Shown: one piece after another, positions 51,706 through 59,772 of the stretch
How positions within the stretch are numbered: the first letter of the stretch is position 1
Layout: each line of letters begins with the position of its first letter
NCBI RefSeq assembly: GCF_006716345.1
Contig: NZ_VFOX01000001.1
Location: 2,480,001 to 2,544,000 of the forward strand
Origin: Microbacterium saperdae
Lineage (GTDB): Bacteria > Actinomycetota > Actinomycetes > Actinomycetales > Microbacteriaceae
Reading direction: 5' to 3'
DNA: 64,000 bases
Notes under the pieces: model-generated
Told to the model about the DNA's origin: nothing
The model's database searches: none
What the model saw: only the letters and a program-made list of their open reading frames with translations
Program-made: the position numbers and the translations under genes

Positions 51706-53178
51706 ATGTCCGCTGTCGACACCGGATCGATCACGACCCCCACTCCCGCGGCAGGAACCATCTCGCGCTCCGACATGCGTGTGATCTGGCTCCTGCTGGT
51801 CGCGGCTTTCGTCGCCATCCTCAACGAGACCACGATGGGGATCGCGATTCCGCACCTCAACGCCGATCTCGGCATTCCGCCCGAGCTGGGCCAGTGGTTG
51901 ACCAGCGCCTTCATGCTGACCATGGCCGTCGTCATCCCGACGACCGGATTCATCCTCCAGCGCTTCACCACCCGTCAGGTATTCATCGCCGCGATGGTGG
52001 CGTTCTCGCTCGGAACCCTCGTGGCACTGGTCGCCCCCGGGTTCACGGTGCTCCTGGTCGGCCGCGTCATCCAGGCCGCCGGTACCGGCATCATGATGCC
52101 CCTGTTGATGACGACGATCATGAACGTGGTTCCGCCGCAGTCACGCGGGCGCATGATGGGCCGCGTCGGTCTCGTCATCTCGCTCGCCCCGGCCATCGGC
52201 CCGACGCTCGCCGGCGCGGTGCTCGAGACCCTGAACTGGCGCGCCCTGTTCGCGATCATCCTGCCCATCGCCCTCATCGCACTCGCCATGGGTGCGAAGT
52301 GGATGACGAACCTCGGCGAGACCCGCAAGGTCCCGCTCGACGTCCTGTCGATCCCGCTCGCCGCCCTCGGCTTCGGCGGCATCGTGTTCGGGCTCAGCCA
52401 GTTCGGCGGCGAGGGCGGATCGGGCGAGACGACGGGCATCATCGCCCTGGTCGTCGGCGCCGTGTCGCTCGCACTCTTCGTGTGGCGTCAGCTGCTGCTC
52501 CAGCGCGTGGACGACGCTCTGCTCGACCTGCGCGTGTTCCGTTCGGGAAACTTCACGTTCTCGGTGATCATCATGACCATCCTCGCGCTCTCGATGTTCG
52601 GCACCCTCACGCTGCTCCCCCAGTACCTGCAGAACGTGGCCGGTCTCAACGCTCTCGAGTCCGGACTGATCCTGCTCCCCGGCTCCGTGCTCATGGGTCT
52701 GCTGGGTCCGGTGATGGGTCGGGTGTACGACGCGCGCGGCACACGCCCTCTGCTGATCCCCGGCACGATCCTGGTGTCCGCGGCGCTGTTCTACTACTCG
52801 ACCGTCGGCGAGCACACCGTGTGGTGGGTGCTCATCATCGTGCAGGCGGCAATGTCGGTGGGACTCGCGATGTCGTTCACGCCGCTGTTCTCCGCGTCGC
52901 TCGGCTCTCTGCAGCGCTCGCTCTACTCACACGGCTCCGCGGTGCTGAACACGCTGCAGCAGGTCGGCGGTGCGGCGGGTGTCGCGTTGCTGACCGTGAC
53001 CTACTCGGCGATCCTGCACGCGGGCGAGAACGAAGGACTCGCGACGGCGACGGCCGGAGCTCCCGGTGCGCGCATGGCGTTCCTGATCGCCGCGATCATC
53101 TCGCTGGCGGCCGTCGCACTGAGCCCGTTCGTCCGCAAGCCCGCAGACGACGCGGGCGACTTCCACGGCGGTCACTGA
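51706..53178 (+). CDS. MFS drug exporter, DHA2 (EmrB/QacA) family
   Basis: 490 residues with about 14 hydrophobic helices. Motif GRVIQAAGTGIMMPLLMTTI and motif C-like LAPAIGPTLAGAVL are typical of DHA2 antiporters. AGGAGGCCGC precedes the ATG. Possible substrates are drugs, dyes or peptides. It stands divergent from the ABC exporter and its 3' end faces the small cysteine-peptide gene at 53217. Confidence 0.9.
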   Translation: MSAVDTGSITTPTPAAGTISRSDMRVIWLLLVAAFVAILNETTMGIAIPHLNADLGIPPELGQWLTSAFMLTMAVVIPTTGFILQRFTTRQVFIAAMVAFSLGTLVALVAPGFTVLLVGRVIQAAGTGIMMPLLMTTIMNVVPPQSRGRMMGRVGLVISLAPAIGPTLAGAVLETLNWRALFAIILPIALIALAMGAKWMTNLGETRKVPLDVLSIPLAALGFGGIVFGLSQFGGEGGSGETTGIIALVVGAVSLALFVWRQLLLQRVDDALLDLRVFRSGNFTFSVIIMTILALSMFGTLTLLPQYLQNVAGLNALESGLILLPGSVLMGLLGPVMGRVYDARGTRPLLIPGTILVSAALFYYSTVGEHTVWWVLIIVQAAMSVGLAMSFTPLFSASLGSLQRSLYSHGSAVLNTLQQVGGAAGVALLTVTYSAILHAGENEGLATATAGAPGARMAFLIAAIISLAAVALSPFVRKPADDAGDFHGGH

Positions 53179-53191
53179 CCACCGTTCGCTG

Positions 53192-53204
53192 ACCACCCGG
53201 TGGT
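53192..53204. terminator. Short hairpin between convergent MFS and peptide genes
   Basis: ACCAC-ccg-GTGGT, a 5-6 bp palindrome in the 38-base gap between the two convergent stops. Weak as a terminator. Confidence 0.3.
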
Positions 53205-53216
53205 GGCGGCTGCTGC

Positions 53217-53363
53217 TTACTGCGTCTTCGGCGCAGGGAAGTGGCAGACGCCACCACTGCAGTAGCCGACGGCATCGGCGTCGAGAAGGTTCAGAGCGTC
53301 CGGGAGCGGCTGCAACCCGAGGGGTGCTTCCTGCTCCGTCACAGGCTGCTGCGTCTTCTTCAT
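53217..53363 (-). CDS. 48-residue peptide with C-terminal CSGGVCH motif
   Basis: 48 residues, under usual ORF cut-offs. The sequence opens MKKTQQPVTEQEAPLG, passes through LQPLPDALNLLDADAV and ends GYCSGGVCHFPAPKTQ. Most codons end in G or C, as in real genes here, and a TACGAT box lies exactly 6 bases before the ATG, so it is likely expressed as a leaderless mRNA. There is no signal peptide. An acidic leader-like front and a short Cys-rich end resemble RiPP precursors. CX4CH is also a rare heme-binding form. I do not recognise a family. It sits between the MFS exporter and an acyltransferase on the other strand. Confidence 0.7.
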   Translation of the reverse strand: MKKTQQPVTEQEAPLGLQPLPDALNLLDADAVGYCSGGVCHFPAPKTQ

Positions 53364-53369
53364 CCCTCG

Positions 53370-53375
53370 ATCGTA
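53370..53375 (-). promoter_or_regulatory. -10 box TACGAT, leaderless promoter of the cysteine peptide
   Basis: TACGAT on the minus strand ends 6 bases before ATG 53363. GAGGG in the gap is too near the ATG to be a ribosome site. Confidence 0.5.
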
Positions 53376-53427
53376 CGCCTGTCCTGCAGGTATGGCTCTG
53401 AACCGCGGTGCGTCCGTGCCGATCGCC

Positions 53428-53433
53428 TACGGT
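53428..53433 (+). promoter_or_regulatory. -10 box TACGGT, leaderless promoter of the acyltransferase gene
   Basis: TACGGT ends 6 bases before ATG 53440. Confidence 0.5.
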
Positions 53434-53439
53434 GGAGGC

Positions 53440-54036
53440 ATGCTCCGACGCTCCCTCGCCCGCCTGTACTGGGCTCTCAGCCGCTGGACCCTGGTCGGCC
53501 ATGATGCCGTGCCGACCAGACCCACCATCCTCATCGGAGCCCCGCACACCTCGAACTGGGACTTCGTCCTGATGCTCGCGATCGCCTGGCGCCTCGGGGT
53601 CGACGTGCACTGGCTCGGCAAGAAGAGCCTGTTCCGCGGCTGGCGAGGTCCGATCATGCGCAGGCTCGGAGGTGTCGCGGTCGACCGTGCCGACCCGGGC
53701 CGGGTCGTGGCGGAGGTCGTGAGCCAGGTCCACGCCGGCGACGTCTTCGGCCTCGTGATCACCCCCGACGGCACGCGCGGTGGCAACGAGTACTGGAAGT
53801 CCGGCTTCTACCGCATCGCGCGCGAGACCGGGATGCCGGTGACGCTGGGATTCGTCGACCGCACAACGATGACCACCGGGCTCGGCCCGACCCTCGAGCT
53901 GACCGGTGATGTCGCCGGTGACATGGACAGGATCCGCGCCTTCTACGCCGACAAGGCGGGCGTGCGACCCGAGAGACGCACGGTCCCCCGGCTTCGCGAG
54001 GAGATCGCGAAGCCGGCAGCTCCCGACCAGGCCTGA
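53440..54036 (+). CDS. Lysophospholipid acyltransferase family protein
   Basis: 198 residues. The HX4D acyltransferase motif is in GAPHTSNWD (about residue 40), and the second block contains ITPDGTRGGNEYWKSGFYRIA, similar to the PEGTR block. The family acylates 1-acyl-glycerol-3-phosphate or related lipids. The ATG at 53440 is preferred over earlier in-frame starts because of the TACGGT box 6 bases upstream and because it starts directly before LRRSLARLYWALSRW. Confidence 0.82.
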   Translation: MLRRSLARLYWALSRWTLVGHDAVPTRPTILIGAPHTSNWDFVLMLAIAWRLGVDVHWLGKKSLFRGWRGPIMRRLGGVAVDRADPGRVVAEVVSQVHAGDVFGLVITPDGTRGGNEYWKSGFYRIARETGMPVTLGFVDRTTMTTGLGPTLELTGDVAGDMDRIRAFYADKAGVRPERRTVPRLREEIAKPAAPDQA

Positions 54037-54057
54037 GCGCAGTCGGGAGCCACCTCC

Positions 54058-54261
54058 TCAGTCGACGGCCTCGCTCTGCGTGCGCGCGTACTCGAGATCT
54101 TCATCGGACAGCGTCTCCTGCATGCCGACGACCGCTCCGGTGATCTCACGGATCTCTTCGCGCACTTTCTCGGTCAGATGCGCGGAGCCACTGTCCTTCA
54201 CCTCGTGTCGCGCATCGATCGACAGGTGCGGCCACCATTCGTGGATGGGCGGAAGGGTCAT
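54058..54261 (-). CDS. Small acidic protein of unknown function
   Basis: 67 residues, starting MTLPPIHEWWPHLSIDARHE, with a charged helical middle (LTEKVREEIREITG) and an acidic end (LSDEDLEYARTQSEAVD). AGAGGAGATGAC just before the ATG is a strong ribosome site, so I take it as real. No family is recognised. It lies tail-to-tail with the acyltransferase and divergent from the DUF6328-like gene. Confidence 0.65.
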   Translation of the reverse strand: MTLPPIHEWWPHLSIDARHEVKDSGSAHLTEKVREEIREITGAVVGMQETLSDEDLEYARTQSEAVD

Positions 54262-54329
54262 GTCATCTCCTCTGTTCGGATGAAGCAAGCGGCTGGACAG
54301 CACGGAAGCGCGCCCACAAGACTGGGCTC

Positions 54330-54860
54330 ATGACAGCCGAAGGCCGAGAGCCGGAACCGCCCCACCGCGACGACCGTGTCGACGGGCGCGACGAGACGCC
54401 GAATGAGCGCGCCGATCGCAACTGGGATGAGTTGATGCAGGAGCTCCGCGTCATGCAGACGGGCACGCAGATCCTCACCGGGTTCCTGCTCGCCGTCGCC
54501 TTCCAACCGCGGTTCACCGACATGGACGAGCTGCAGCGCGACCTGTACGTCGTCCTGGTCGCCCTCGCGGCCGTCGCGACGATCCTGGCACTCGCACCCG
54601 TCGGGCTGCATCGCGTGTTGTTCGGCCACCGCCGCAAGCCCGACCTGGTCCGCGTGGCGGCACGTATCGTCAAGATCGACCTCGTGGTCATCGCTGCACT
54701 GACGATCGGGGTGACCACGCTCATCGTCGACTTCACGGTGAACCGGACCGCAGGGATCATCGCGCTGGTGGCGGCTGTCGTCGTCATCGCGGCGCTCTGG
54801 CTGGCGTTGCCCCGCGCAGTGCGTCGGTCGCTGCAGCGGGACGTGCCGCCGCAGAGCTGA
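54330..54860 (+). CDS. DUF6328-like four-helix membrane protein
   Basis: 176 residues. A charged N-terminus leads into WDELMQELRVMQTGTQILTG (about 33-52) and then QPRFTDMDELQRDLYVVLVA, with four hydrophobic helices in total. This matches actinobacterial DUF6328 as I recall it. Function is unknown. The ATG follows AAGACT by 6 bases, possibly leaderless. Confidence 0.75.
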   Translation: MTAEGREPEPPHRDDRVDGRDETPNERADRNWDELMQELRVMQTGTQILTGFLLAVAFQPRFTDMDELQRDLYVVLVALAAVATILALAPVGLHRVLFGHRRKPDLVRVAARIVKIDLVVIAALTIGVTTLIVDFTVNRTAGIIALVAAVVVIAALWLALPRAVRRSLQRDVPPQS

Positions 54861-54894
54861 CCTCCGAAGCTGCCGGACATCATCGCCGCCGTCG

Positions 54895-55437
54895 TCAGCG
54901 TCCTGCGGGCGTGCGGTTCTCGGCGCTCACCATCCACGCGAACTGCTCGAGGCGTTCGATCACCGCGTGCAGGATGTCCGCCGAGGTCGGATCCTCTTCG
55001 TCGACCGCATCGTGGACTTCGCGCATCGTCGAGATGGCGGCCTCCAGGCGCTCGGTGATGAGATCGACGGTGTCAGAGGTCGACACCTCGCCCGCGGGGA
55101 ACTCGGGAAGCGATGTCGTCTCGGCGATCGTGTCACTGCGGCCATCCGGAACCGCGTGCAGGGCACGCATCCGCTCCGCGACCGTGTCGCTGAAGGCACG
55201 CGCGTCGTCGATGATCTCGTCGAGCTGGCGATGCGTGTCACGGAAGTTCCGCCCGACCACGTTCCAATGCGCCTGCTTGCCCTGCAGCGCGAGTTCCAGC
55301 AGGTCGACGAGCACAGACTGCAGGTTGCCCGCCAACGTGGCGGACGCCGTGAAGCCTTTCTCGGCGTTCTGACGTCGGGTGGTCTTCGCCCCGCGCTTCG
55401 CGGCAGCGGTCTTCGTGGTCTTCGTGGTCTCAGCCAT
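54895..55437 (-). CDS. dps: Dps-family ferritin-like DNA protection protein
   Basis: 180 residues. A Lys/Arg/Thr-rich N-terminal tail (about 1-27) probably binds DNA. The ferritin-like four-helix bundle has the dinuclear iron site residues in KQAHWNVVG and THRQLDEIIDDAR. It stores iron and protects DNA from peroxide as a dodecamer. The ATG at 55437 has AGGAGG upstream. Monocistronic. Confidence 0.92.
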   Translation of the reverse strand: MAETTKTTKTAAAKRGAKTTRRQNAEKGFTASATLAGNLQSVLVDLLELALQGKQAHWNVVGRNFRDTHRQLDEIIDDARAFSDTVAERMRALHAVPDGRSDTIAETTSLPEFPAGEVSTSDTVDLITERLEAAISTMREVHDAVDEEDPTSADILHAVIERLEQFAWMVSAENRTPAGR

Positions 55438-55506
55438 GGTGTTGCCTCCTGGCTGCACCCTAGGCCGCGTTCGTCGCCGGGCCGAGGGGGTTGACAGGCT
55501 CTGCCC

Positions 55507-56010
55507 GTGGGCTCGAAGGTTGCGCACGTGAACACATCTGACTCCGGACCGGACATCTCCATCGACCAGCTCGACGACGCCGATGCCGGCGCGCTCCTCA
55601 CTCTGCAGCGCGCCGCGTTCGTCTCCGAAGCCCAGATCTATGGGAGTGCCGACATGCCTCCGCTCACGCAGACCCTGGAGCAGCTGCGCGCAGAGCTCCG
55701 TGAGAACGACGCCTGGGGTGCTCGCGCCGGCGGCCGGCTCGTCGGGGCGATCCGCTTTCGCGTGGATGGCGGAACCCTGCTGATCGGCCGCATATCGGTC
55801 GCGCCCGACCAGCAGGGCGAAGGTATCGGGCGAATGCTGCTCGAATCGGCGGAGCAGCGTAGTGGCGCAGCCGAGGCCGAACTCTTCACCGGCAGCCTCA
55901 GCGAGGCGAACATCCGTCTCTACGAGAGCTGCGGCTACGCCGTGAGCGAGCGCGTGCCCGACGGCGACGGGACAGAGCAGGTCTTCATGCGCAAGCTGCT
56001 CCGCACGTGA
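55507..56010 (+). CDS. GNAT-family N-acetyltransferase
   Basis: 167 residues. The acetyl-CoA motif A is ISVAPDQQGEGIGRMLLESA (about 99-118), followed by SEANIRLYESCGYAV (motif B). The acceptor is unknown. The GTG at 55507 follows CAGGCT by 6 bases; the GTG at 55528 preceded by AAGG is an alternative start that would remove 7 residues. Confidence 0.85.
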   Translation: MGSKVAHVNTSDSGPDISIDQLDDADAGALLTLQRAAFVSEAQIYGSADMPPLTQTLEQLRAELRENDAWGARAGGRLVGAIRFRVDGGTLLIGRISVAPDQQGEGIGRMLLESAEQRSGAAEAELFTGSLSEANIRLYESCGYAVSERVPDGDGTEQVFMRKLLRT

Positions 56011-56150
56011 CCGGCGTCGCCCGCCTGCATCCACTCCCGGTGGGAGAACCTTAGGAATCGACTGGATTCGGTTGAACAGGCACGCACTCTGCGGCATCGT
56101 GGCCCGGACATGTCGCGACCGTGGCATGCCCCGACCGGAAGGAGAGTCTC

Positions 56151-56450
56151 GTGCTCACCCTCACCGATAACGCCACCGCCATCGTCACCACGCTCGTCAC
56201 CCGTCAGAGCGAAGCACCGGATGCCGGACTTCGCATCCATTCCACCGCCGCGCAGGAGCAGGGAGGTGGCGCACGCCTCGCCGTGCTCGTGACGACCGTG
56301 CCGGAGCCGGAGGACCAGATCGTCGAGGTCTCCGGAACCCGCCTCTTCCTCGACGAGGCGGCATCCGCTGCGCTGGAGGACAAGATCCTCGACGCCGGCG
56401 TGGATGACGAGGGCTCGGTGTCGTTCGCAGTCCTCCCGAAAGTCGCCTGA
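56151..56450 (+). CDS. HesB/IscA-like protein lacking cysteines
   Basis: 99 residues. The length and pattern (TLTDNATAIVTTLVTRQ start, LRIHSTAA, VVEVSGTRLFLDEAASAALE, then AVLP) match the HesB/IscA A-type fold. None of the three cluster-binding cysteines is present, and the protein has no Cys at all, so Fe-S carriage in the usual way is unlikely. GGAAGGAGAG before the GTG at 56151 is a good ribosome site. A strong hairpin follows the stop. Common in related actinobacteria, as I recall, under a Fe-S assembly name. Confidence 0.72.
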   Translation: MLTLTDNATAIVTTLVTRQSEAPDAGLRIHSTAAQEQGGGARLAVLVTTVPEPEDQIVEVSGTRLFLDEAASAALEDKILDAGVDDEGSVSFAVLPKVA

Positions 56451-56459
56451 CGCAGAATT

Positions 56460-56495
56460 CCGGATGCCGCGGCCCCCTGGGGTCGCGGCATCCGT
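56460..56495 (+). terminator. Terminator after the HesB-like gene
   Basis: Arms 56460-56476 and 56479-56495 form a 17-bp inverted repeat with one G-T pair. The innermost pairs must open to form a loop. Confidence 0.7.
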
Positions 56496-56610
56496 GCTGT
56501 CTGCGACGATCGGCGCGAGCGGTTCGTCGCGCTCCCGCCGTCGCCCCTCTGACACGCGGCCGCGTACGCTGGAGAGCGCCTCGCACCGCGTGAGGCTCTG
56601 AAGGGTTCCC

Positions 56611-56955
56611 GTGAAGATCGCTCTCCTGCGCCGGTATGTCGTCCTGGCGGACACCCTGCACTTCCCTCGTGCCGCCGAGGAGCTGGGCATCCCGCTCGCA
56701 TCGCTCTACACCTCGCTCGACAAGCTCGAGGACGAGGTCGGGCACGCCCTCATCCACCGTGAAGGCACGCCACGCCTGACGCATGTGGGCGAGCTGTTCC
56801 TCGAAGAGGCGCGCGCAACGGTGGCGGCTGCCCCACCTCCTGCCCCCAAGACCGTCGCCCCTGCCGGCGGCAAGGCGAAGGCGTCCAAGGGCCGGGGCCG
56901 CGCTCCGATCGTCAAGGGGCAGCCCAAGCCGTACAAGAAGCGACAGGGCCGCTGA
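56611..56955 (+). CDS. Short LysR-type HTH protein with basic disordered tail
   Basis: 114 residues. The first 70 are a LysR winged helix (LRRYVVLADTLHFPRAAEEL and LASLYTSLDKLEDEVG, then LIHREGTPRLTHVGELFLEE). In place of the roughly 200-residue effector domain there is a Pro/Ala linker and a Lys/Arg-rich tail (KGQPKPYKKRQGR). It therefore cannot sense a ligand in the LysR way and may act as a small nucleoid-type DNA binder. GAAGGG precedes the GTG. A TACGCT box lies about 40 bases upstream. Confidence 0.75.
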   Translation: MKIALLRRYVVLADTLHFPRAAEELGIPLASLYTSLDKLEDEVGHALIHREGTPRLTHVGELFLEEARATVAAAPPPAPKTVAPAGGKAKASKGRGRAPIVKGQPKPYKKRQGR

Positions 56956-56959
56956 CCCT

Positions 56960-58624
56960 CTAGCGTTCCGTGACCTGTCCCTGCTCGACCTGCCAGCGTC
57001 GATCGGTCCTGACGGTGTCGAGCATGCGGCGATCGTGCGTCACGAGCAGCAGTGTGCCCTCATAGGACTCGAGAGCCTGTTCCAGCTGCTCGATGGCGGG
57101 CAGGTCGAGGTGGTTGGTCGGCTCGTCGAGGACCAGCAGGTTGATGCCGCGGGCCTGCAGCAGCGCCAGCGCCGCTCTGGTCCGCTCCCCCGGCGACAGT
57201 TCGTCGACGGGACGCGTCACGTGGTCGGCGCGCAGACCGAACTTCGCCAGCAGGGTGCGCACCTCTCCCGAGGCCATCTCCGGCACCAGCGCCTCGAAGG
57301 CATCGGCGAGCGGGGTCGCGCCCACCAGCAGGGAGCGCGCCTGATCGATCTCGCCGATCTCGACGCTGGCACCCAGGCTCGCGGTGCCCTCCTCCGGTGT
57401 CTGACGCCCCAGAAGGGCTCGGAGGAGCGTGGACTTGCCGGCGCCGTTCGGCCCGGTGATGCCGATGCGGTCCCCCGCGTTCACCTGCAGAGACACCGGA
57501 CCGAGCGTGAAGGTCCCCTGCCGCAGCACGGCAGAGCTCAGGGTGGACACGACCGAGCTGGACCGTGGCGCGCTGCCGATCGTGAACTCGAGCTGCCACT
57601 CCTTGCGCGGCTCCTCAACCTCGTCCAGACGGGCGATCCGGCTCTCCATCTGACGCACCTTCTGCGCCTGCTTCTCGCTGGACTCCGCTGACGCCTTGCG
57701 CTTGATCTTGTCGTTGTCCGGTGCCTTCTTCATCGCGTTGCGCACGCCCTGGCTCGACCACTCCCGCTGCGTGCGGGCGCGTGCCACCAGATCGGCCTTC
57801 TTGTCGGCGAACTCGTCGTACTTCTCGCGCAGATGGCGACGCAGCGTCGCGCGCTCCTCCAGGTAGGCGTCGTAGCCTCCCCCGTACACCCGGTTCGACC
57901 CCTGCGCGAGGTCCAGCTCGAGCACGCGCGTCACGGCGCGCGCCAGGAACTCACGGTCATGGCTGACGAGCACCACCCCGCCGCGGAGCCCGCGCACGAA
58001 GGCTTCGAGGCGCTCGAGGCCGTCCAGATCGAGATCGTTCGTCGGTTCATCGAGGAGCACGATGTCGAAGCGCGACAGCAGCAGCGCCGCCAGTCCCACA
58101 CGCGCCGCCTGTCCCCCCGAGAGGGACGTCATCAGGGCGTGCTCCGCGGCACCGCTGTCGAGCACGAGTCCCAGGTCTGCGAGGACGACCGGAATCCGCT
58201 CGTCGAGGTCGGCGGCACCGCTGGCCAGCCAGCGGTCCAGGGCCGTCGAATAGACATCCGCTGGGTCCGTCCCCTCGGCTGCCAGCGACGGGTCGCCGAG
58301 CGCCGCCGCCGCCGCATCCATGTCGCTGGTCGCCTGCGCGCATCCGGTGCGCCGACCGATGTACGCGGCGACCGTCTCGCCCGCGACGCGTTCATGCTCC
58401 TGCGGCAGCCATCCGACGAAGGCATCCGACGGCGCCAGAGAGACCGAACCCGCAGCCGGAGTGTCCACGCCTGCCAGCAGTCGCAGCAGCGTCGACTTCC
58501 CCGCTCCGTTCGCTCCCACGACGCCGACGACGTCTCCCGGTGCGACCGTCAGATCGAGAGAGTCGAAGAGGATGCGATGGCCATAGCCACCGGCCAGGTT
58601 CTGCGCGACGAGCGTTGCGGTCAT
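56960..58624 (-). CDS. ABC-F family ATPase
   Basis: 554 residues, two NBDs and no membrane helices. NBD1 has Walker A GANGAGKST and signature LSGGQAARV; NBD2 has GPNGAGKST and LSPGERTR, with Walker B VLLDEPTNDLD and LVLDEPTNHLD. A charged linker (about 240-330, KKADLVARARTQREWSSQGV) separates them. ABC-F proteins act on the ribosome, either as translation factors or for antibiotic resistance. Which one cannot be told here. It is tail-to-tail with the LysR-type gene (4 bases between stops). Confidence 0.9.
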   Translation of the reverse strand: MTATLVAQNLAGGYGHRILFDSLDLTVAPGDVVGVVGANGAGKSTLLRLLAGVDTPAAGSVSLAPSDAFVGWLPQEHERVAGETVAAYIGRRTGCAQATSDMDAAAAALGDPSLAAEGTDPADVYSTALDRWLASGAADLDERIPVVLADLGLVLDSGAAEHALMTSLSGGQAARVGLAALLLSRFDIVLLDEPTNDLDLDGLERLEAFVRGLRGGVVLVSHDREFLARAVTRVLELDLAQGSNRVYGGGYDAYLEERATLRRHLREKYDEFADKKADLVARARTQREWSSQGVRNAMKKAPDNDKIKRKASAESSEKQAQKVRQMESRIARLDEVEEPRKEWQLEFTIGSAPRSSSVVSTLSSAVLRQGTFTLGPVSLQVNAGDRIGITGPNGAGKSTLLRALLGRQTPEEGTASLGASVEIGEIDQARSLLVGATPLADAFEALVPEMASGEVRTLLAKFGLRADHVTRPVDELSPGERTRAALALLQARGINLLVLDEPTNHLDLPAIEQLEQALESYEGTLLLVTHDRRMLDTVRTDRRWQVEQGQVTER

Positions 58625-58666
58625 CAGACCATCTTCTCAGGCGTCACGGGCGCCCGATGGCCGTCG

Positions 58667-59203
58667 TCAGAGCCGCACCTCGTCGTGGGTCGCGATCGCG
58701 AGCTCCTGGCCGGGATACCGGAGTCCGGAGAAGTACATGTTCGTGTGGGCCACGATCTGCTCGCCGGAGATCCGCACGCCGTCCCACTCGGTGTCCACCG
58801 TGGTGTGCGCATCGCTCACGAGCGTCACGTCGTATCCCTCCGCGGCCGCGCGCTGCATCGTCGTGCGCACGCAGAAGTCCGACTGCGCACCGGTGATGAC
58901 GAGGCGCGTCGCTTCCAGCTCATCCAGCGTCGCGCGCAGCGTCGTGTCGGCGAACGAATCGCGATAGCTCTTGCGGACGAGAGGCTCGCCGTCCGCGCGC
59001 TGCAGTGGGGCTGCGAGCTCCCACTCCGGTGTGCCCACGCCGACGGGGTCGTGATGCACCCAGACGACGGGGACGTCGGATGCGCGGGCGCGCTCGACGA
59101 GTGCCGCCGCGCGTGCCAGCACGCCCTGCTCGTCGAAGCATCCCGGTGTCACGCCGGCCTGCAGGTCGATCGCGAGGACGACGGTGCGCCCGGATGCCGC
59201 CAC
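58667..59203 (-). CDS. Isochorismatase-family cysteine hydrolase
   Basis: 178 residues. The catalytic Asp is in [10 protein letters not shown], the Lys in VRKSYRDSF, and the Cys in [15 protein letters not shown], followed by [12 protein letters not shown]. These hydrolases act on nicotinamide, isochorismate, ureidoacrylate or similar; the substrate is not resolved. It lies 5 bases after the alpha/beta hydrolase gene in the same direction, so they are one operon. Confidence 0.88.
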   Translation of the reverse strand: MAASGRTVVLAIDLQAGVTPGCFDEQGVLARAAALVERARASDVPVVWVHHDPVGVGTPEWELAAPLQRADGEPLVRKSYRDSFADTTLRATLDELEATRLVITGAQSDFCVRTTMQRAAAEGYDVTLVSDAHTTVDTEWDGVRISGEQIVAHTNMYFSGLRYPGQELAIATHDEVRL

Positions 59204-59208
59204 GGCGG

Positions 59209-59772
59209 TCAGTCCCAGTCCAGGTACTCCTCGATGATCACTCCGGTCTCGATCGGGTGATGCATCGGGAAGAGGTGGTCACCGGCGATCGTCTTGATGC
59301 TCGAGCGGTCCGGCACCGTTGCCTGCAGGCGCTCGGCGTTCGCGGCAGGAGTGTCTTCGTCTTCCGTGCCCTGGACGATCAGCACCGGGATGGCCGGGGC
59401 GACCGCGATGTCCACGTCTTCGACGCCGAGCAGCAGCAGACCGTTCGCACGGTCGACGTGTGCGGCGACCAGCGCGCGTGCGATCGTTCCACCGAAGCCG
59501 TGGCCGCCGACCCAGGTGTCTTCGATGCCGACGTGGTCGATCACGGCGAGCACATCCGCGACGCGCTCGTCGAGCGTCGCCTCGCCGTCGGCGCGGTGCC
59601 CGACGCGGAGCACATGGAACCCCGCCTCCTCCGCGAGGTAGTGCGCGGAGACGCTCAGAACGTCGGCCGCGAGTCCCTGCTCCTGGATCAGCACGAGCTT
59701 GACGGGTCCGTCTCCTTCGTCCACGAAGGGGATGGCGCGTCCATCGGGTTCGAAGATCTGGGTGTCGACCAT
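59209..59772 (-). CDS. Alpha/beta hydrolase fold protein without the nucleophile serine
   Basis: 187 residues, short for the family. The elbow reads GGHGFGG (about residue 92-98) where GHSxG is expected, so the nucleophile position is Gly. A late Asp (QGTEDEDTP) and His ([11 protein letters not shown]) remain. It may be an inactive or differently acting relative. CGCGAGGAG precedes the ATG at 59772. Co-transcribed with the cysteine hydrolase. Confidence 0.75.
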   Translation of the reverse strand: MVDTQIFEPDGRAIPFVDEGDGPVKLVLIQEQGLAADVLSVSAHYLAEEAGFHVLRVGHRADGEATLDERVADVLAVIDHVGIEDTWVGGHGFGGTIARALVAAHVDRANGLLLLGVEDVDIAVAPAIPVLIVQGTEDEDTPAANAERLQATVPDRSSIKTIAGDHLFPMHHPIETGVIIEEYLDWD

